From: Anaerolineales bacterium
GTDB lineage: Bacteria; Chloroflexota; Anaerolineae; Anaerolineales; Villigracilaceae
Assembly: GCA_013360875.1 (NCBI GenBank)
Contig: JABWAU010000014.1
Coordinates: 1 to 47,245 of the forward strand
DNA: 47,245 nucleotides
Direction of reading: 5' to 3'
Shown: one piece after another, positions 21,344 to 29,825 of the stretch
Layout: every line of letters starts with the position of its first letter
Numbering within the stretch: the first letter of the stretch is position 1
The notes under the pieces: generated by a model
Told to the model about the DNA's origin: nothing
The model's database searches: none
Seen by the model: only the letters and a program-made list of their open reading frames with translations
Made by a program: the position numbers and the translations under genes

Positions 21344-24300
21344 ATGAAACGGTTATCCAAATTGACTTCGGTCACGCTGGTTCTGGCGCTCATGCTGAGC
21401 ATATTATCCGTTGCCCAGCCTGCGAAGGCGGCGCCCGATCTGTTCGCAAACCCCACTACTACGGTTTTCATCAACGAGATCCATTACGATAACACCGGAA
21501 CGGATGCCGGCGAAGCGATCGAGATCGCCGGGCCCGCTGGCACGAACCTGACCGGCTGGAGCATCGTCCTTTACAACGGTTCCGGCGGGGCTACGTACGA
21601 TACGGATATGTTGAGCGGAACCATTCCCAATCAGCAGGGCGGATATGGTACGGTTGTTTTGACCTATCCCTCCAATGGAATACAGAACGGCGCGCCCGAC
21701 GGGCTCGCATTGGTGGATGCCAGCAATACGGTCGTCCAGTTTCTCAGTTATGAGGGGAGTTTCACTGCCGTCGGCGGAGCGGCAAACGGCATGACCAGCA
21801 CGGATATTGGGATCAGCCAGACTGGCTCCGAGCCGGTAGGCTCCTCCCTGCAATTAACCGGCAGCGGCGCAACCTACGGCGATTTCACATGGGCAGCCAC
21901 CACAGCGAACACTTTCGGAAGCCCCAACACCGGGCAAACCTTCACGGGCGGCGGCGGCTCCACCGACCCAACCGGGACCGGATCAGCCACCCCAGCCACC
22001 GTCGCGCCTGGAGAGTCTTCCCTCCTTGCGGTTGTTGTGACCCCCGGCTCCAACCCTGCCAGCACGGGCCTGGCTGTCGTTTGCGATCTTTCCACGATCG
22101 GCGGGAGCGCGACCCAATCCTTCTTCGACGACGGTTCGAATGGCGATACCGCCGCCGGGGACAATACCTTCTCCTTCCTCGCAACCGTTGACAGCGGGAC
22201 GAGCGAGGGCGCCAAGAACCTGTCTTGTACGATCACCGATGCGGAAGCCCGCACCGGTAATGCGGCGATTTCGTTGACCGTGCAGGAACCGGTAGAGATT
22301 GTCATCAACGAGATACTCGCCGACCCTGATGCGGTCAATGGGGACGCCAACGGCGACGGCGTTGTGAATACCTCGCAGGATGAATTCGTCGAGATCGTCA
22401 ATAACGAGCCGACGGCTTTGAACATCAGCGGCTGGACGTTGAGCGATGCGGTCGGCGTACGTCACACTTTCCCGACAGGCACCGTCATTCCAGCCGGATG
22501 CTCGGTCGTTGTCTTTGCGGGAGGCGCGCCGACCGGAACCTTTGGTCGCAGTCTCGTGCAGGTTTCCACCACGGGGCAATTGGGCTTGAATAACACGGGG
22601 GACACGGTAACCCTGAAGAACGGTTCGCTCAGCGTGGCAGGTTACGTCTACGGCAGTGAGGGCGGCGACAACCAATCATTAACGCGCGACCCGGATGTCA
22701 CGGGTGGGGAACCGCTCGTTAAACACGCGACAGCCACCGGGTCGGGTGGAGCGTTGCAATCTCCCGGCAGAAAGATTGACGGCAGTCAGTTCCCCGGATG
22801 CCCGGCTGAGGTGAAGATCCACGAAGTCCAGGGCAGCGGCGCGACCAGCCCGCTGGTTGGGAAGACGGTCGTGATCGAGGGCATTGTCGTCGGTGATTTC
22901 CAGGATGGCGCCAGCGGCACGAACGGCGACTTCAACGGCTTCCACGTGCAGGAAGAGGATGCCGATGTGGACGGTAATGCGCTCACATCCGAGGGCATCT
23001 TCGTGTTCGACGGGAACTTCCCGGCAGTCAATGTGGCGATCGGCGACCTCGTCGAGGTGCAGGGTGTGGTATCCGAATTCAACGGCCTGACCGAGATCAC
23101 GTCCTTCACGGGCGTCAAGGTACTTGGCAACGGCAACCCCCTGCCCACTGCCGCAACTCTTTCACTGCCCGTCACCGCAGTCACCGACTTCGAAGCCTAC
23201 GAAGGCATGAGAGTGACCTTCCCACAGGCGCTCGTCATCTCCGAATACTTCAACTTCGACCGCTTCGGAGAGATCGTGTTGACCTCCGAACGACATCTCA
23301 CGCCGACCGCTGAATTCGAACCCGGCGCGCCAGCCATCCAAGCCGCGCAGGAATTCCTGCTCGACCGCATCACGCTCGATGACGGACGTTCGACCCAGAA
23401 CCCGGACCCGGCGATTCACCCCAACGGAGGCGTGTTCAACCTCTCGAACTTCTTCCGCGGCGGAGACACCGTGGCGAACGTGACCGGCATCATGGACTTC
23501 TCGTTCAACCTCTACCGCATCCAGCCGACACAGGGCGCAGACTACGTGCCTGCCAATCCGCGCCCGACAACGCCGGAAGACGTGGGCGGACGGTTGACCG
23601 TCGCCTCGATGAACACGCTCAACTTCTTCCTTACGCTGGATTATCCGGCAGGCAATCCGTTGGATAACAAATGCGGACCGCTTCAGAACGTGGAATGCCG
23701 CGGCGCAGACTTCGACCAGCCCAATGAGTTTACACGTCAACGCGCGAAACTGCTTGCCGCGCTTGCCGGTCTGAACGCCGACGTGGTCGGCTTGAACGAA
23801 TTGGAAAACACGCTCGGCGTCGATCCGCTGGGCGACCCGACCAACGGCGTGGTTGCCGGTTTGAACGATATTTTCACAGCCGGCACGTATGCCTACATTG
23901 ACACGGGCGTGATCGGTTCAGATGCCATCCGCGTTGGGTTGATCTACAAGCCCTCCAAAGTGATGCCCGTCGGCGATTTCAAGATCCTGGATTCGACGGT
24001 TGACTCGCGCTTCCTGGATACGCTCAATCGTCCCGTGCTGGCTCAAACCTTTGAAGAGGTCGCCACCGGAGCGCGCTTTACGGTGGTGGTCAATCACCTC
24101 AAATCCAAAGGCTCCGACTGCAACGCGGTCGGCGACCCGGATATGGGCGACGGCCAGGGGAACTGCAACCTCACACGCAAAGCCGCCGCTGAAGCCCTGG
24201 TGGACTGGCTTGCCACCGACCCGACCGGCAGCAACGACGCGGACTTCCTCATCATCGGCGACCTCAACTCCTACGACAAGGAAGACCCGATTGACGCCAT

Positions 24301-25183
24301 CAAAGAAGGCTCCGATGACGTCTCCGGCACGGGCGACGATTATACCGACCTTGCCTTCCACTTCCAGGGCGAGGACGCCTACTCCTATGTCTTCGACGGG
24401 CAGACCGGCTACCTCGATTACGCGCTGGCGAACGCAAGCCTCTTCCGGCAGGTCACCGGCCTGACGGACTGGCACATCAACGCCGATGAAGCCGACCTGA
24501 TTGACTACGACACCTCCTTCAAACTCCCCGCACAGGACGCCATCTACGCGCCGGATGCCTATCGCTCATCGGATCACGACCCGGTCATCATCGGACTTGA
24601 GCTTGATCCGCCCTTCCCGACCGCTTCCATCCTCGACGACTTCAACCGAGCCAACGGCAACCTAGGCTCGAACTGGAAGGGATTCACCGGTTCCTATCGC
24701 ATCTCCGGCAACCAGGTGGATGTGCGGCGCGACGGTCCGATCTACTGGAAGGACGCCTTCGGCGCGGACCAGGAGGTCTTCGTAACCCTCACCAACGTGG
24801 ACGCGGCGGGCTGGGAACAGGACCTGCTCCTCAAGGTGCAAAACGTCTACGGTCCCAATTGGGGCGATGGCGTGATCGAAGTCCTCTACGACGCCGCGGC
24901 AAACCGGGTGACCGTCTGGACTTTCCGCCCGCAAACGTTTAAGTGGTTCAAATATGCGGACATCCCGGTCACTTATGCCAATGGCGACCAGTTCGGCGCG
25001 CGGGCGCTGGCTACCGGCGACGTGGTGATCTTCAAGAACGGCGTGGAGGTGGGCAGGGTGACGCTCAATGCCGCCGACCAGGCATTCTTCAACCCCAGAG
25101 GCGGTCACATCGGCCTCTGGTTCATTGACGCCCGAAATGCCTTCTTCGACGACTTCGGCGGCGGAGACATGTCACTGCCATGA
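21344..25183 (+). CDS. Secreted multidomain nuclease (LTD-LTD-OB-EEP nuclease)
   Basis: A 1279-aa exported protein. A signal peptide ends at AKAAPD (about residues 1-30). Then come a lamin-tail domain (FINEIHYDNTGTDAGEAIEI ... GWSIVLYNG), an Ig-like region, a second lamin-tail domain (IVINEILADPDAVNGD ... NISGWTLSDA), an OB-fold of the YhcR type (VKIHEVQGSG ... FHVQEED), and an endonuclease/exonuclease/phosphatase domain (VASMNTLNFF, GLNELEN, VNHLKSKGSDC, IIGDLNSY, SSDHDPVI). A beta-rich concanavalin-like domain ends the protein. This matches ExeM-type extracellular nucleases that digest DNA for phosphate or biofilm turnover. GAGGAG lies 6 nt before the ATG. No sorting signal was seen. Confidence 0.93.
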   Translation: MKRLSKLTSVTLVLALMLSILSVAQPAKAAPDLFANPTTTVFINEIHYDNTGTDAGEAIEIAGPAGTNLTGWSIVLYNGSGGATYDTDMLSGTIPNQQGGYGTVVLTYPSNGIQNGAPDGLALVDASNTVVQFLSYEGSFTAVGGAANGMTSTDIGISQTGSEPVGSSLQLTGSGATYGDFTWAATTANTFGSPNTGQTFTGGGGSTDPTGTGSATPATVAPGESSLLAVVVTPGSNPASTGLAVVCDLSTIGGSATQSFFDDGSNGDTAAGDNTFSFLATVDSGTSEGAKNLSCTITDAEARTGNAAISLTVQEPVEIVINEILADPDAVNGDANGDGVVNTSQDEFVEIVNNEPTALNISGWTLSDAVGVRHTFPTGTVIPAGCSVVVFAGGAPTGTFGRSLVQVSTTGQLGLNNTGDTVTLKNGSLSVAGYVYGSEGGDNQSLTRDPDVTGGEPLVKHATATGSGGALQSPGRKIDGSQFPGCPAEVKIHEVQGSGATSPLVGKTVVIEGIVVGDFQDGASGTNGDFNGFHVQEEDADVDGNALTSEGIFVFDGNFPAVNVAIGDLVEVQGVVSEFNGLTEITSFTGVKVLGNGNPLPTAATLSLPVTAVTDFEAYEGMRVTFPQALVISEYFNFDRFGEIVLTSERHLTPTAEFEPGAPAIQAAQEFLLDRITLDDGRSTQNPDPAIHPNGGVFNLSNFFRGGDTVANVTGIMDFSFNLYRIQPTQGADYVPANPRPTTPEDVGGRLTVASMNTLNFFLTLDYPAGNPLDNKCGPLQNVECRGADFDQPNEFTRQRAKLLAALAGLNADVVGLNELENTLGVDPLGDPTNGVVAGLNDIFTAGTYAYIDTGVIGSDAIRVGLIYKPSKVMPVGDFKILDSTVDSRFLDTLNRPVLAQTFEEVATGARFTVVVNHLKSKGSDCNAVGDPDMGDGQGNCNLTRKAAAEALVDWLATDPTGSNDADFLIIGDLNSYDKEDPIDAIKEGSDDVSGTGDDYTDLAFHFQGEDAYSYVFDGQTGYLDYALANASLFRQVTGLTDWHINADEADLIDYDTSFKLPAQDAIYAPDAYRSSDHDPVIIGLELDPPFPTASILDDFNRANGNLGSNWKGFTGSYRISGNQVDVRRDGPIYWKDAFGADQEVFVTLTNVDAAGWEQDLLLKVQNVYGPNWGDGVIEVLYDAAANRVTVWTFRPQTFKWFKYADIPVTYANGDQFGARALATGDVVIFKNGVEVGRVTLNAADQAFFNPRGGHIGLWFIDARNAFFDDFGGGDMSLP

Positions 25184-25248
25184 TGGACGGATGAAACAAC
25201 CTGAATGAAATTTCCCCGACCGCAAAGAGGTCGAGGGATCGAAAACAA

Positions 25249-25300
25249 AAAGTCTCCCGCGCGGGTATGGTCGAGAGTCCAAACCCAGCCGGGAGACTTT
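25249..25300 (+). terminator. Terminator-like hairpin after the nuclease gene
   Basis: AAAGTCTCCCG (25249-25259) pairs perfectly with CGGGAGACTTT (25290-25300). The 30-nt loop can pair further (CGGGT with ACCCAG). The T run is short, so it may instead be a processing or repeat structure. Confidence 0.65.
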
Positions 25301-25341
25301 CACAATCGCCTCGAAGACCCTTTCGTGTCGTAATCAGGATG

Positions 25342-25347
25342 TATAAT
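25342..25347 (+). promoter_or_regulatory. -10 box for leaderless coaBC
   Basis: TATAAT 10 nt before ATG 25358, with no ribosome site between them. A transcript from here would have a leader of only a few bases. Confidence 0.55.
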
Positions 25348-25357
25348 CAATACGTCT

Positions 25358-26569
25358 ATGTCCATTCTTTCGGGAAAACGAATCGCCCTGGGCGTGACCG
25401 GCTCCATCGCCGCGTATAAAGCCGCGGACCTGGCGTCGAAACTCACGCAGGCGGGCGCGCAGGTGGACGTCATCCTCACGAACGCGGCGGAAAAGTTCAT
25501 CGCGCCGCTCACGTTCCAATCCGTGACTGGGCGGCGCGCGTATACCGATAATGATCTTTGGGGAAACGAGGCGCACGTTTTACACGTGGGGCTGAGTCAC
25601 ACCGCCGACCTGCTCGTCATCGCGCCCTGCACTGCCAACACCATCGCCAAACTCGCACACGGGCAGGCGGACACCCTGCTCACCGTCATTGCGCTGGCAT
25701 CGCAAGCCCCGCTCGTCATTGCGCCCGCGATGGACGGCGGCATGTTCGACCATCCCGCCACGCAGGAAAACCTTGATACGCTCCGCAAGCGCGGCGCATA
25801 CATCATCGAACCCCTCGAGGGACATCTCGCTTCGGGACTCACGGGAAAGGGACGCCTGCCCGAAACGCCCGAACTCATCGGACACCTTCGCCTCATCCTC
25901 GGACGCCGGGGCTTGCTCGCGGACAAAAAAGTTTTGATCACCGCCGGAGGGACCCAGGAACCGCTCGACCCGGTGCGCGTCCTTACCAATCGTTCCTCCG
26001 GCAGGCAGGGATATGCCCTCGCCCAAGCCGCGCTGGATGCCGGCGCGCAGGTCACGCTGATTACGACGACCACCGCGTTGACTCCCCCCGTCGGCGCAAC
26101 GGTCGTCAACGTTCAAACCGCAAGACAGATGCTGGATGCGGTGTTGAAGGAATTCTCCGAAAGCGACGTTCTCATCATGGCGGCGGCGGTGGCGGATTTT
26201 CGACCAAGGAAACAATCGGAGCGGAAGATCAAAAAAGAGGATGGGGTTCCGCAGATCGAACTCGAAGCGACGGAAGATATCCTGAAAGCGGTGGCAGATC
26301 TAAGGTCGAGAATGAAGCGGAAACAGGTCGTGGCTGGGTTTGCGGCGGAGTCGCAGGACCTCCTGCAAAACGCATCAAATAAGTTACAATCCAAGAAATT
26401 GGATTTGATCGCCGCCAACGATATTTCCGCCGCAGATGCGGGATTTTCCGTCGAGACCAACCGCATCACTTTATTGTTTGCCGACGGGCGCACGGAATCA
26501 TTATCATTGATGAGCAAGAGCGAGGCGGCGGAGATCATCGTCGAGCGCGTTGCGGCGCTTTTGGAGTGA
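25358..26569 (+). CDS. coaBC: Bifunctional phosphopantothenoylcysteine decarboxylase/synthetase
   Basis: A 403-aa coenzyme A enzyme. The flavin-dependent CoaC half (about 1-180) has GSIAAYKAADL, HVGLSHTADLLVIAPCTANTIAK and IAPAMDGGMFDHPATQENL. The CoaB half has ITAGGTQEPLDPVRVLTNRSSGRQGYALA, AAVADFRP and KIKKEDG. The CoaC signature PxMNxxMW reads PAMDGGMF here, with Asp for the usual substrate-binding Asn. The next gene follows the stop by 1 nt. Confidence 0.96.
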   Translation: MSILSGKRIALGVTGSIAAYKAADLASKLTQAGAQVDVILTNAAEKFIAPLTFQSVTGRRAYTDNDLWGNEAHVLHVGLSHTADLLVIAPCTANTIAKLAHGQADTLLTVIALASQAPLVIAPAMDGGMFDHPATQENLDTLRKRGAYIIEPLEGHLASGLTGKGRLPETPELIGHLRLILGRRGLLADKKVLITAGGTQEPLDPVRVLTNRSSGRQGYALAQAALDAGAQVTLITTTTALTPPVGATVVNVQTARQMLDAVLKEFSESDVLIMAAAVADFRPRKQSERKIKKEDGVPQIELEATEDILKAVADLRSRMKRKQVVAGFAAESQDLLQNASNKLQSKKLDLIAANDISAADAGFSVETNRITLLFADGRTESLSLMSKSEAAEIIVERVAALLE

Positions 26570-26570
26570 A

Positions 26571-27302
26571 ATGCGAGTATTGGTAATTTCGGATATTCAT
26601 GCGAATTACACCGCGCTGGAGGCTGTGCTGAAAAACGCCGGTGAGGTGGACGCGACCTGGTGCCTGGGCGACATGGTGGGTTATGGGCCCGACCCCAACG
26701 CGGTGATGGAGCAGATCCGCGAAATCCCAAACCTGACCTGCATCCTGGGCAACCATGATATGGCGGTCATCGGGCGCATTCCCTTCGAGGTCTTCAATAC
26801 CGACGCGCGCCGAACGCTCGAATACCACGAACGTGTGTTGACCGCGGACAACATGGATTTTCTGCGATCATTACCCTCGAATTTGAAGACGCTGGGGGAT
26901 GTGAGCATCGTGCATGGAAGCCCGCGCGATTCGGTTTGGGAATACATCCTGAACGCGCTTTCCGCGCGCCTGAATTTCGATCATTTCACAACCGCCTGGT
27001 GCTTGGTGGGTCATTCGCATTTGCAGTGCATGTTCCAATTGGATACGAACACAGACCGGGTGAGTCTCTCGCCGATCCGCGCGGGAGAACATTATCCACT
27101 GCGACCGAGGGCGATCATCAATCCCGGTTCAGTGGGTCAACCGCGCGACCGTGACCCGCGTGCCGCCTACGCCATCTACGATACGGAGAGTTACGTCTGG
27201 GAGCCGCGCCGCGTGGAATACAACATCTCCGAAGTACAACGCCGCATCCGTGAATCGAACCTGCCGGAGAAGCACGCCATCCGGCTGGCGGAGGGGTGGT
27301 AG
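26571..27302 (+). CDS. Metallophosphoesterase, YfcE/MJ0936-like
   Basis: A 243-aa calcineurin-like phosphoesterase. Metal motifs are in order: DIHANYTALEAV (Asp and His), GDMVGYGPDPN, LGNHDMAV, VHGSP and VGHSHLQCMF. The compact fold and GSVGQPRDRDPRAAYAIYD at the end match the YfcE group, which hydrolyses phosphodiesters in vitro. The substrate is not known. GGAG of the coaBC end serves as ribosome site and the ATG lies 1 nt after the coaBC stop, so it is translationally coupled. Confidence 0.92.
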   Translation: MRVLVISDIHANYTALEAVLKNAGEVDATWCLGDMVGYGPDPNAVMEQIREIPNLTCILGNHDMAVIGRIPFEVFNTDARRTLEYHERVLTADNMDFLRSLPSNLKTLGDVSIVHGSPRDSVWEYILNALSARLNFDHFTTAWCLVGHSHLQCMFQLDTNTDRVSLSPIRAGEHYPLRPRAIINPGSVGQPRDRDPRAAYAIYDTESYVWEPRRVEYNISEVQRRIRESNLPEKHAIRLAEGW

Positions 27303-27411
27303 GCGGTGGTTGAGTAAAGCCGTGATCGTTGAATCGTATCGAGGATACGCGGAGGGAGGAGAATTGGGGGATCGGGGGAGCGGAAGGAACTTTTGGTCGA
27401 GGGTTTCGTCT

Positions 27412-27431
27412 GTAAGGTAGAGTCACCTTAC
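27412..27431 (+). promoter_or_regulatory. Palindrome before the DUF4349 gene
   Basis: GTAAGGT (27412-27418) and ACCTTAC (27425-27431) are perfect complements with a 6-nt loop, ending 21 nt before ATG 27453 and just upstream of AAGGAG. It could be an operator or a leader hairpin. Confidence 0.45.
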
Positions 27432-27452
27432 GCCCATGAAGGAGTAGAACCA

Positions 27453-28430
27453 ATGAAAAGAACCTTGATCACGATCGCGTTGACGACCCTGGTTGTATTG
27501 ACCTTGATCGGCGGCGCGTTGTTTTTTGCGGCAGGCAGTTTTGGAGGCATGGGGGCGCCAATGGAATCGTATAGAAGCCTAGAACCTGCGATTGCCCCCC
27601 TCCCCGCCATGCCCCAGGTTGAATTTTATGGGGGATCGGGCGGCGCGTCCGATTATTCGTATGAGCAAACCGTCGCCAATGTGACCGCGGAACGCCTCGT
27701 CATCCAGACCGTGGACATGAGCGTCGTCGTCCCCGACCCGAAGGCACGCATGGGAGAGATCGCCGACATGGCTGTAGAGATGGGCGGCTTCGTCGTTTCG
27801 TCGAACCTTTATCAGTCCACGTACGGACCCAACCAGATCGAAGCGCCGGAAGTCACCATGACCATTCGCGTCCCTTCGCAAAGATTGGATGAAGCGCTCG
27901 AAAAGATCAAGGAGGGCGCGGTCGAGGTCCCGTACGAGAATCGTTCCGGCGAGGACGTGACCAATCAGTACGTGGACTTGCAATCCCGTTTGAAGGCAAA
28001 GCAGGACGCCGAGAAGAAACTGCTCGAGATCATGGATACCGCTACGAAGGCGGAGGACGTCCTCGCGATCTACATGCAGATACAAAACATCCAGACCGAG
28101 ATCGAGGTTCTGAAGGGACAGATCAAATATTATGAAGAATCCGTTGCGCTGTCCGCCATCAGCATTCGTTTGATCGCGGAGGAGACGGTCAAACCGATCG
28201 AGATCGGCGGCTGGAAACTGCAAGGCACAGCCAGCGACGCCGTTCAGGACTTGATCCGCTTCACGCAGGGCTTTACCCGCTTCCTGATCCGCTTCTTCCT
28301 CTCGTACCTGCCCGCCCTCATCCTGATTGCTCTTCCGGCTTATGGAGCCTTCGTCGGTGTGCGGGCGCTGGTCCGCAGGTTCGGGAGATCAAAGGCTGGC
28401 GCTGAGATGAAGGAGGAAGAGAAGAAGTGA
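27453..28430 (+). CDS. DUF4349 family membrane protein
   Basis: A 325-aa protein with an N-terminal helix (TLITIALTTLVVLTLIGGALFF), an extracytoplasmic DUF4349 domain (SVVVPDPKARMGEIADMAVEMGGFVVSS ... VTMTIRVPSQRLDEALEKI ... SGEDVTNQYVDLQSRLKAK), a coiled coil (about 190-250: AEKKLLEIMDTATKAEDVLA...), and a C-terminal helix (FLSYLPALILIALPAYGAFV) with a basic tail. The family is widespread but has no settled role. AAGGAG lies 8 nt before the ATG. A terminator follows. Confidence 0.9.
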   Translation: MKRTLITIALTTLVVLTLIGGALFFAAGSFGGMGAPMESYRSLEPAIAPLPAMPQVEFYGGSGGASDYSYEQTVANVTAERLVIQTVDMSVVVPDPKARMGEIADMAVEMGGFVVSSNLYQSTYGPNQIEAPEVTMTIRVPSQRLDEALEKIKEGAVEVPYENRSGEDVTNQYVDLQSRLKAKQDAEKKLLEIMDTATKAEDVLAIYMQIQNIQTEIEVLKGQIKYYEESVALSAISIRLIAEETVKPIEIGGWKLQGTASDAVQDLIRFTQGFTRFLIRFFLSYLPALILIALPAYGAFVGVRALVRRFGRSKAGAEMKEEEKK

Positions 28431-28454
28431 TCTTCGATGACGGATGATGTACGG

Positions 28455-28490
28455 AAGACCCGACAGGTTTGGAAGCCCGTCGGGTCTTTT
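28455..28490 (+). terminator. Rho-independent terminator after the DUF4349 gene
   Basis: AAGACCCGAC (28455-28464) pairs with GTCGGGTCTT (28479-28488), 14-nt loop, followed by further T residues. It closes the upstream unit just before the rsmG promoter. Confidence 0.9.
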
Positions 28491-28515
28491 GATTCCATCG
28501 CGCTGCGTAAACATG

Positions 28516-28521
28516 TATAAT
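28516..28521 (+). promoter_or_regulatory. -10 box for leaderless rsmG
   Basis: TATAAT with 7 nt (CCCTTCA) to ATG 28529. There is no ribosome site. It lies 28 nt after the terminator hairpin, so rsmG must be transcribed from here. Confidence 0.7.
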
Positions 28522-28528
28522 CCCTTCA

Positions 28529-29239
28529 ATGGAAAAACTCGTCCGCGACGCGCTCGAATTGTTCCACGTCCACGTGACCGGGCGGCAGGTGATGTCGCTC
28601 ATCACCTACGAAAAGGAACTGATGGCATGGAACCAGAAGTTCAACCTGACCGCCATCCGTGACCTGGACTCCATCCGCACGAAGCATTTTTTGGATTCGT
28701 TCTCGTGCGTGCTGGCGTGGAAGGCGAATCCCCCGGCTCGCCTCATTGACGTTGGAACCGGCGCGGGGTTCCCGGGCATTCCCCTCAAAATTCTCTACCC
28801 GAACATGAAGTTGACGCTCGTCGAATCGGTCGGCAAGAAAGCCATGTTCTGCCAGCACATCGTCAGCGTGCTGGGCTTGGAGGAGGTGGACGTGATCCAC
28901 AAACGCGCCGAGGACCTGGGGCAGAACCCGAAGCACCGCGAAATGTATGACTGGGCGGTGGCGCGCGCGGTGGCAAATCTCAATGTGTTGAGCGAATATC
29001 TCATCCCGTTGGTGAGGATCGGCGGGCGGATGCTCGCCCAAAAAGGCGAAAGCGGACCCGCCGAAGCGCAGTCCGCGGAAAAGGCGATGAAGTTGTTGGG
29101 CGGAAAGATGGAGCAGTTGATTCCGGTCCATTTGCCGGGGGTGGTGGAAGATCGTTATCTCGTGGTCGTGGAAAAGATCGCGGCGACGCCCCCCAAATAT
29201 CCGCGCAAGCCGGGGATGCCAGCGAAACAGCCGTTGTAG
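28529..29239 (+). CDS. rsmG: 16S rRNA (guanine-527-N7) methyltransferase
   Basis: A 236-aa SAM-dependent methyltransferase that modifies G527 of 16S rRNA. The SAM motif is LIDVGTGAGFPGIPLKI, followed by LTLVESVGKKAMF and the RAVANLNVLSEYLIPLVRIGGRMLAQKG stretch typical of RsmG (GidB). The N-terminal MSLITYEKELMAWNQKFNLTAIRD is also diagnostic. Length is normal. It is a single-gene unit between a terminator and a convergent cupin gene. Confidence 0.97.
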   Translation: MEKLVRDALELFHVHVTGRQVMSLITYEKELMAWNQKFNLTAIRDLDSIRTKHFLDSFSCVLAWKANPPARLIDVGTGAGFPGIPLKILYPNMKLTLVESVGKKAMFCQHIVSVLGLEEVDVIHKRAEDLGQNPKHREMYDWAVARAVANLNVLSEYLIPLVRIGGRMLAQKGESGPAEAQSAEKAMKLLGGKMEQLIPVHLPGVVEDRYLVVVEKIAATPPKYPRKPGMPAKQPL

Positions 29240-29245
29240 GGCATT

Positions 29246-29325
29246 GAGCAGTTATCAGTCAATAGTGATCAGTATCTTGTGTCTGGAGCCACGGTCTAAC
29301 TGATCGCTAATCACCGGTAACTGAA
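29246..29325. repeat. Degenerate CAGTGATCAGT array after rsmG
   Basis: GAGCAGTTATCAGTCAATAG, TGATCAGTATC and later CTGATCGCTAATCACC, CTGAACTAG words form a degraded version of the array seen at 12545-12607. It fills the gap between convergent rsmG and the cupin gene. Confidence 0.55.
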
Positions 29326-29688
29326 CTAGCATCCCTCCTCCACAATCGTGATCCTGTCTTCCTTGTTGGGGATGATGCACAGGAACTCGAACGGCTCCTC
29401 GCCGGTGTTCTCATACGAATGCACCGCGCCTTCGGGGATGAAGACCACGTCCCCCGCCTTGACGTGATACGTCTCTTCGCCGATGGTGATGGTCGCTTCG
29501 CCGCGCAGGACGTATTGTTCGTGTTCGAGCGTATTGGTATGGCGCGGCATCCCGCCTCCCTTTTGCATGGAGAACTTCCGCAAGGCAAAGTTGGGACCTT
29601 CCTGCGCGGAGATCAGGACTTGAATGGTCGTGTCCTTTCCGGCGGCTACGTTTTTGGCTTCCACTTCGTGGGAATGTTTGACGGACAT
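29326..29688 (-). CDS. Cupin domain protein
   Basis: A 120-aa single-domain cupin. Motif 1 is PRHTNTLEHEQYVLRGEATI and motif 2 is AGDVVFIPEGAVHSYEN; His and Glu residues at the usual metal positions (H..EHE.., H) are present. Such proteins bind a metal and act as sensors, isomerases or dioxygenases; no role can be assigned. AGGAGAG lies 7 nt before the ATG. The C-terminal end IVEEGC with terminal Cys is unusual. Confidence 0.88.
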   Translation of the reverse strand: MSVKHSHEVEAKNVAAGKDTTIQVLISAQEGPNFALRKFSMQKGGGMPRHTNTLEHEQYVLRGEATITIGEETYHVKAGDVVFIPEGAVHSYENTGEEPFEFLCIIPNKEDRITIVEEGC

Positions 29689-29702
29689 ATTATCTCTCCT
29701 TT

Positions 29703-29824
29703 GTCATTGTGACCCTGCGAAGCCGGGAAGCAATCTCCAACTTCGCGGGGGATGGCTTCGGGCTTGGTCTTGATACGGGCGGGAAGAATACTTGCCCTAC
29801 CCGACCATCAGCCCTCGCAATGAC
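29703..29824. repeat. GTCATTG...CAATGAC intergenic element
   Basis: GTCATTGTGA (29703-29712) and TCGCAATGAC (29815-29824) are inverted with one mismatch. Inside are GAAGCAATC and CTTCGCGGGG words. The ends and the GAAGCAATC word recur in the 43004-43122 element, and the ends resemble the 16755-16842 element. It lies between cupin and PP2C genes. Confidence 0.65.
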
Positions 29825-29825
29825 G

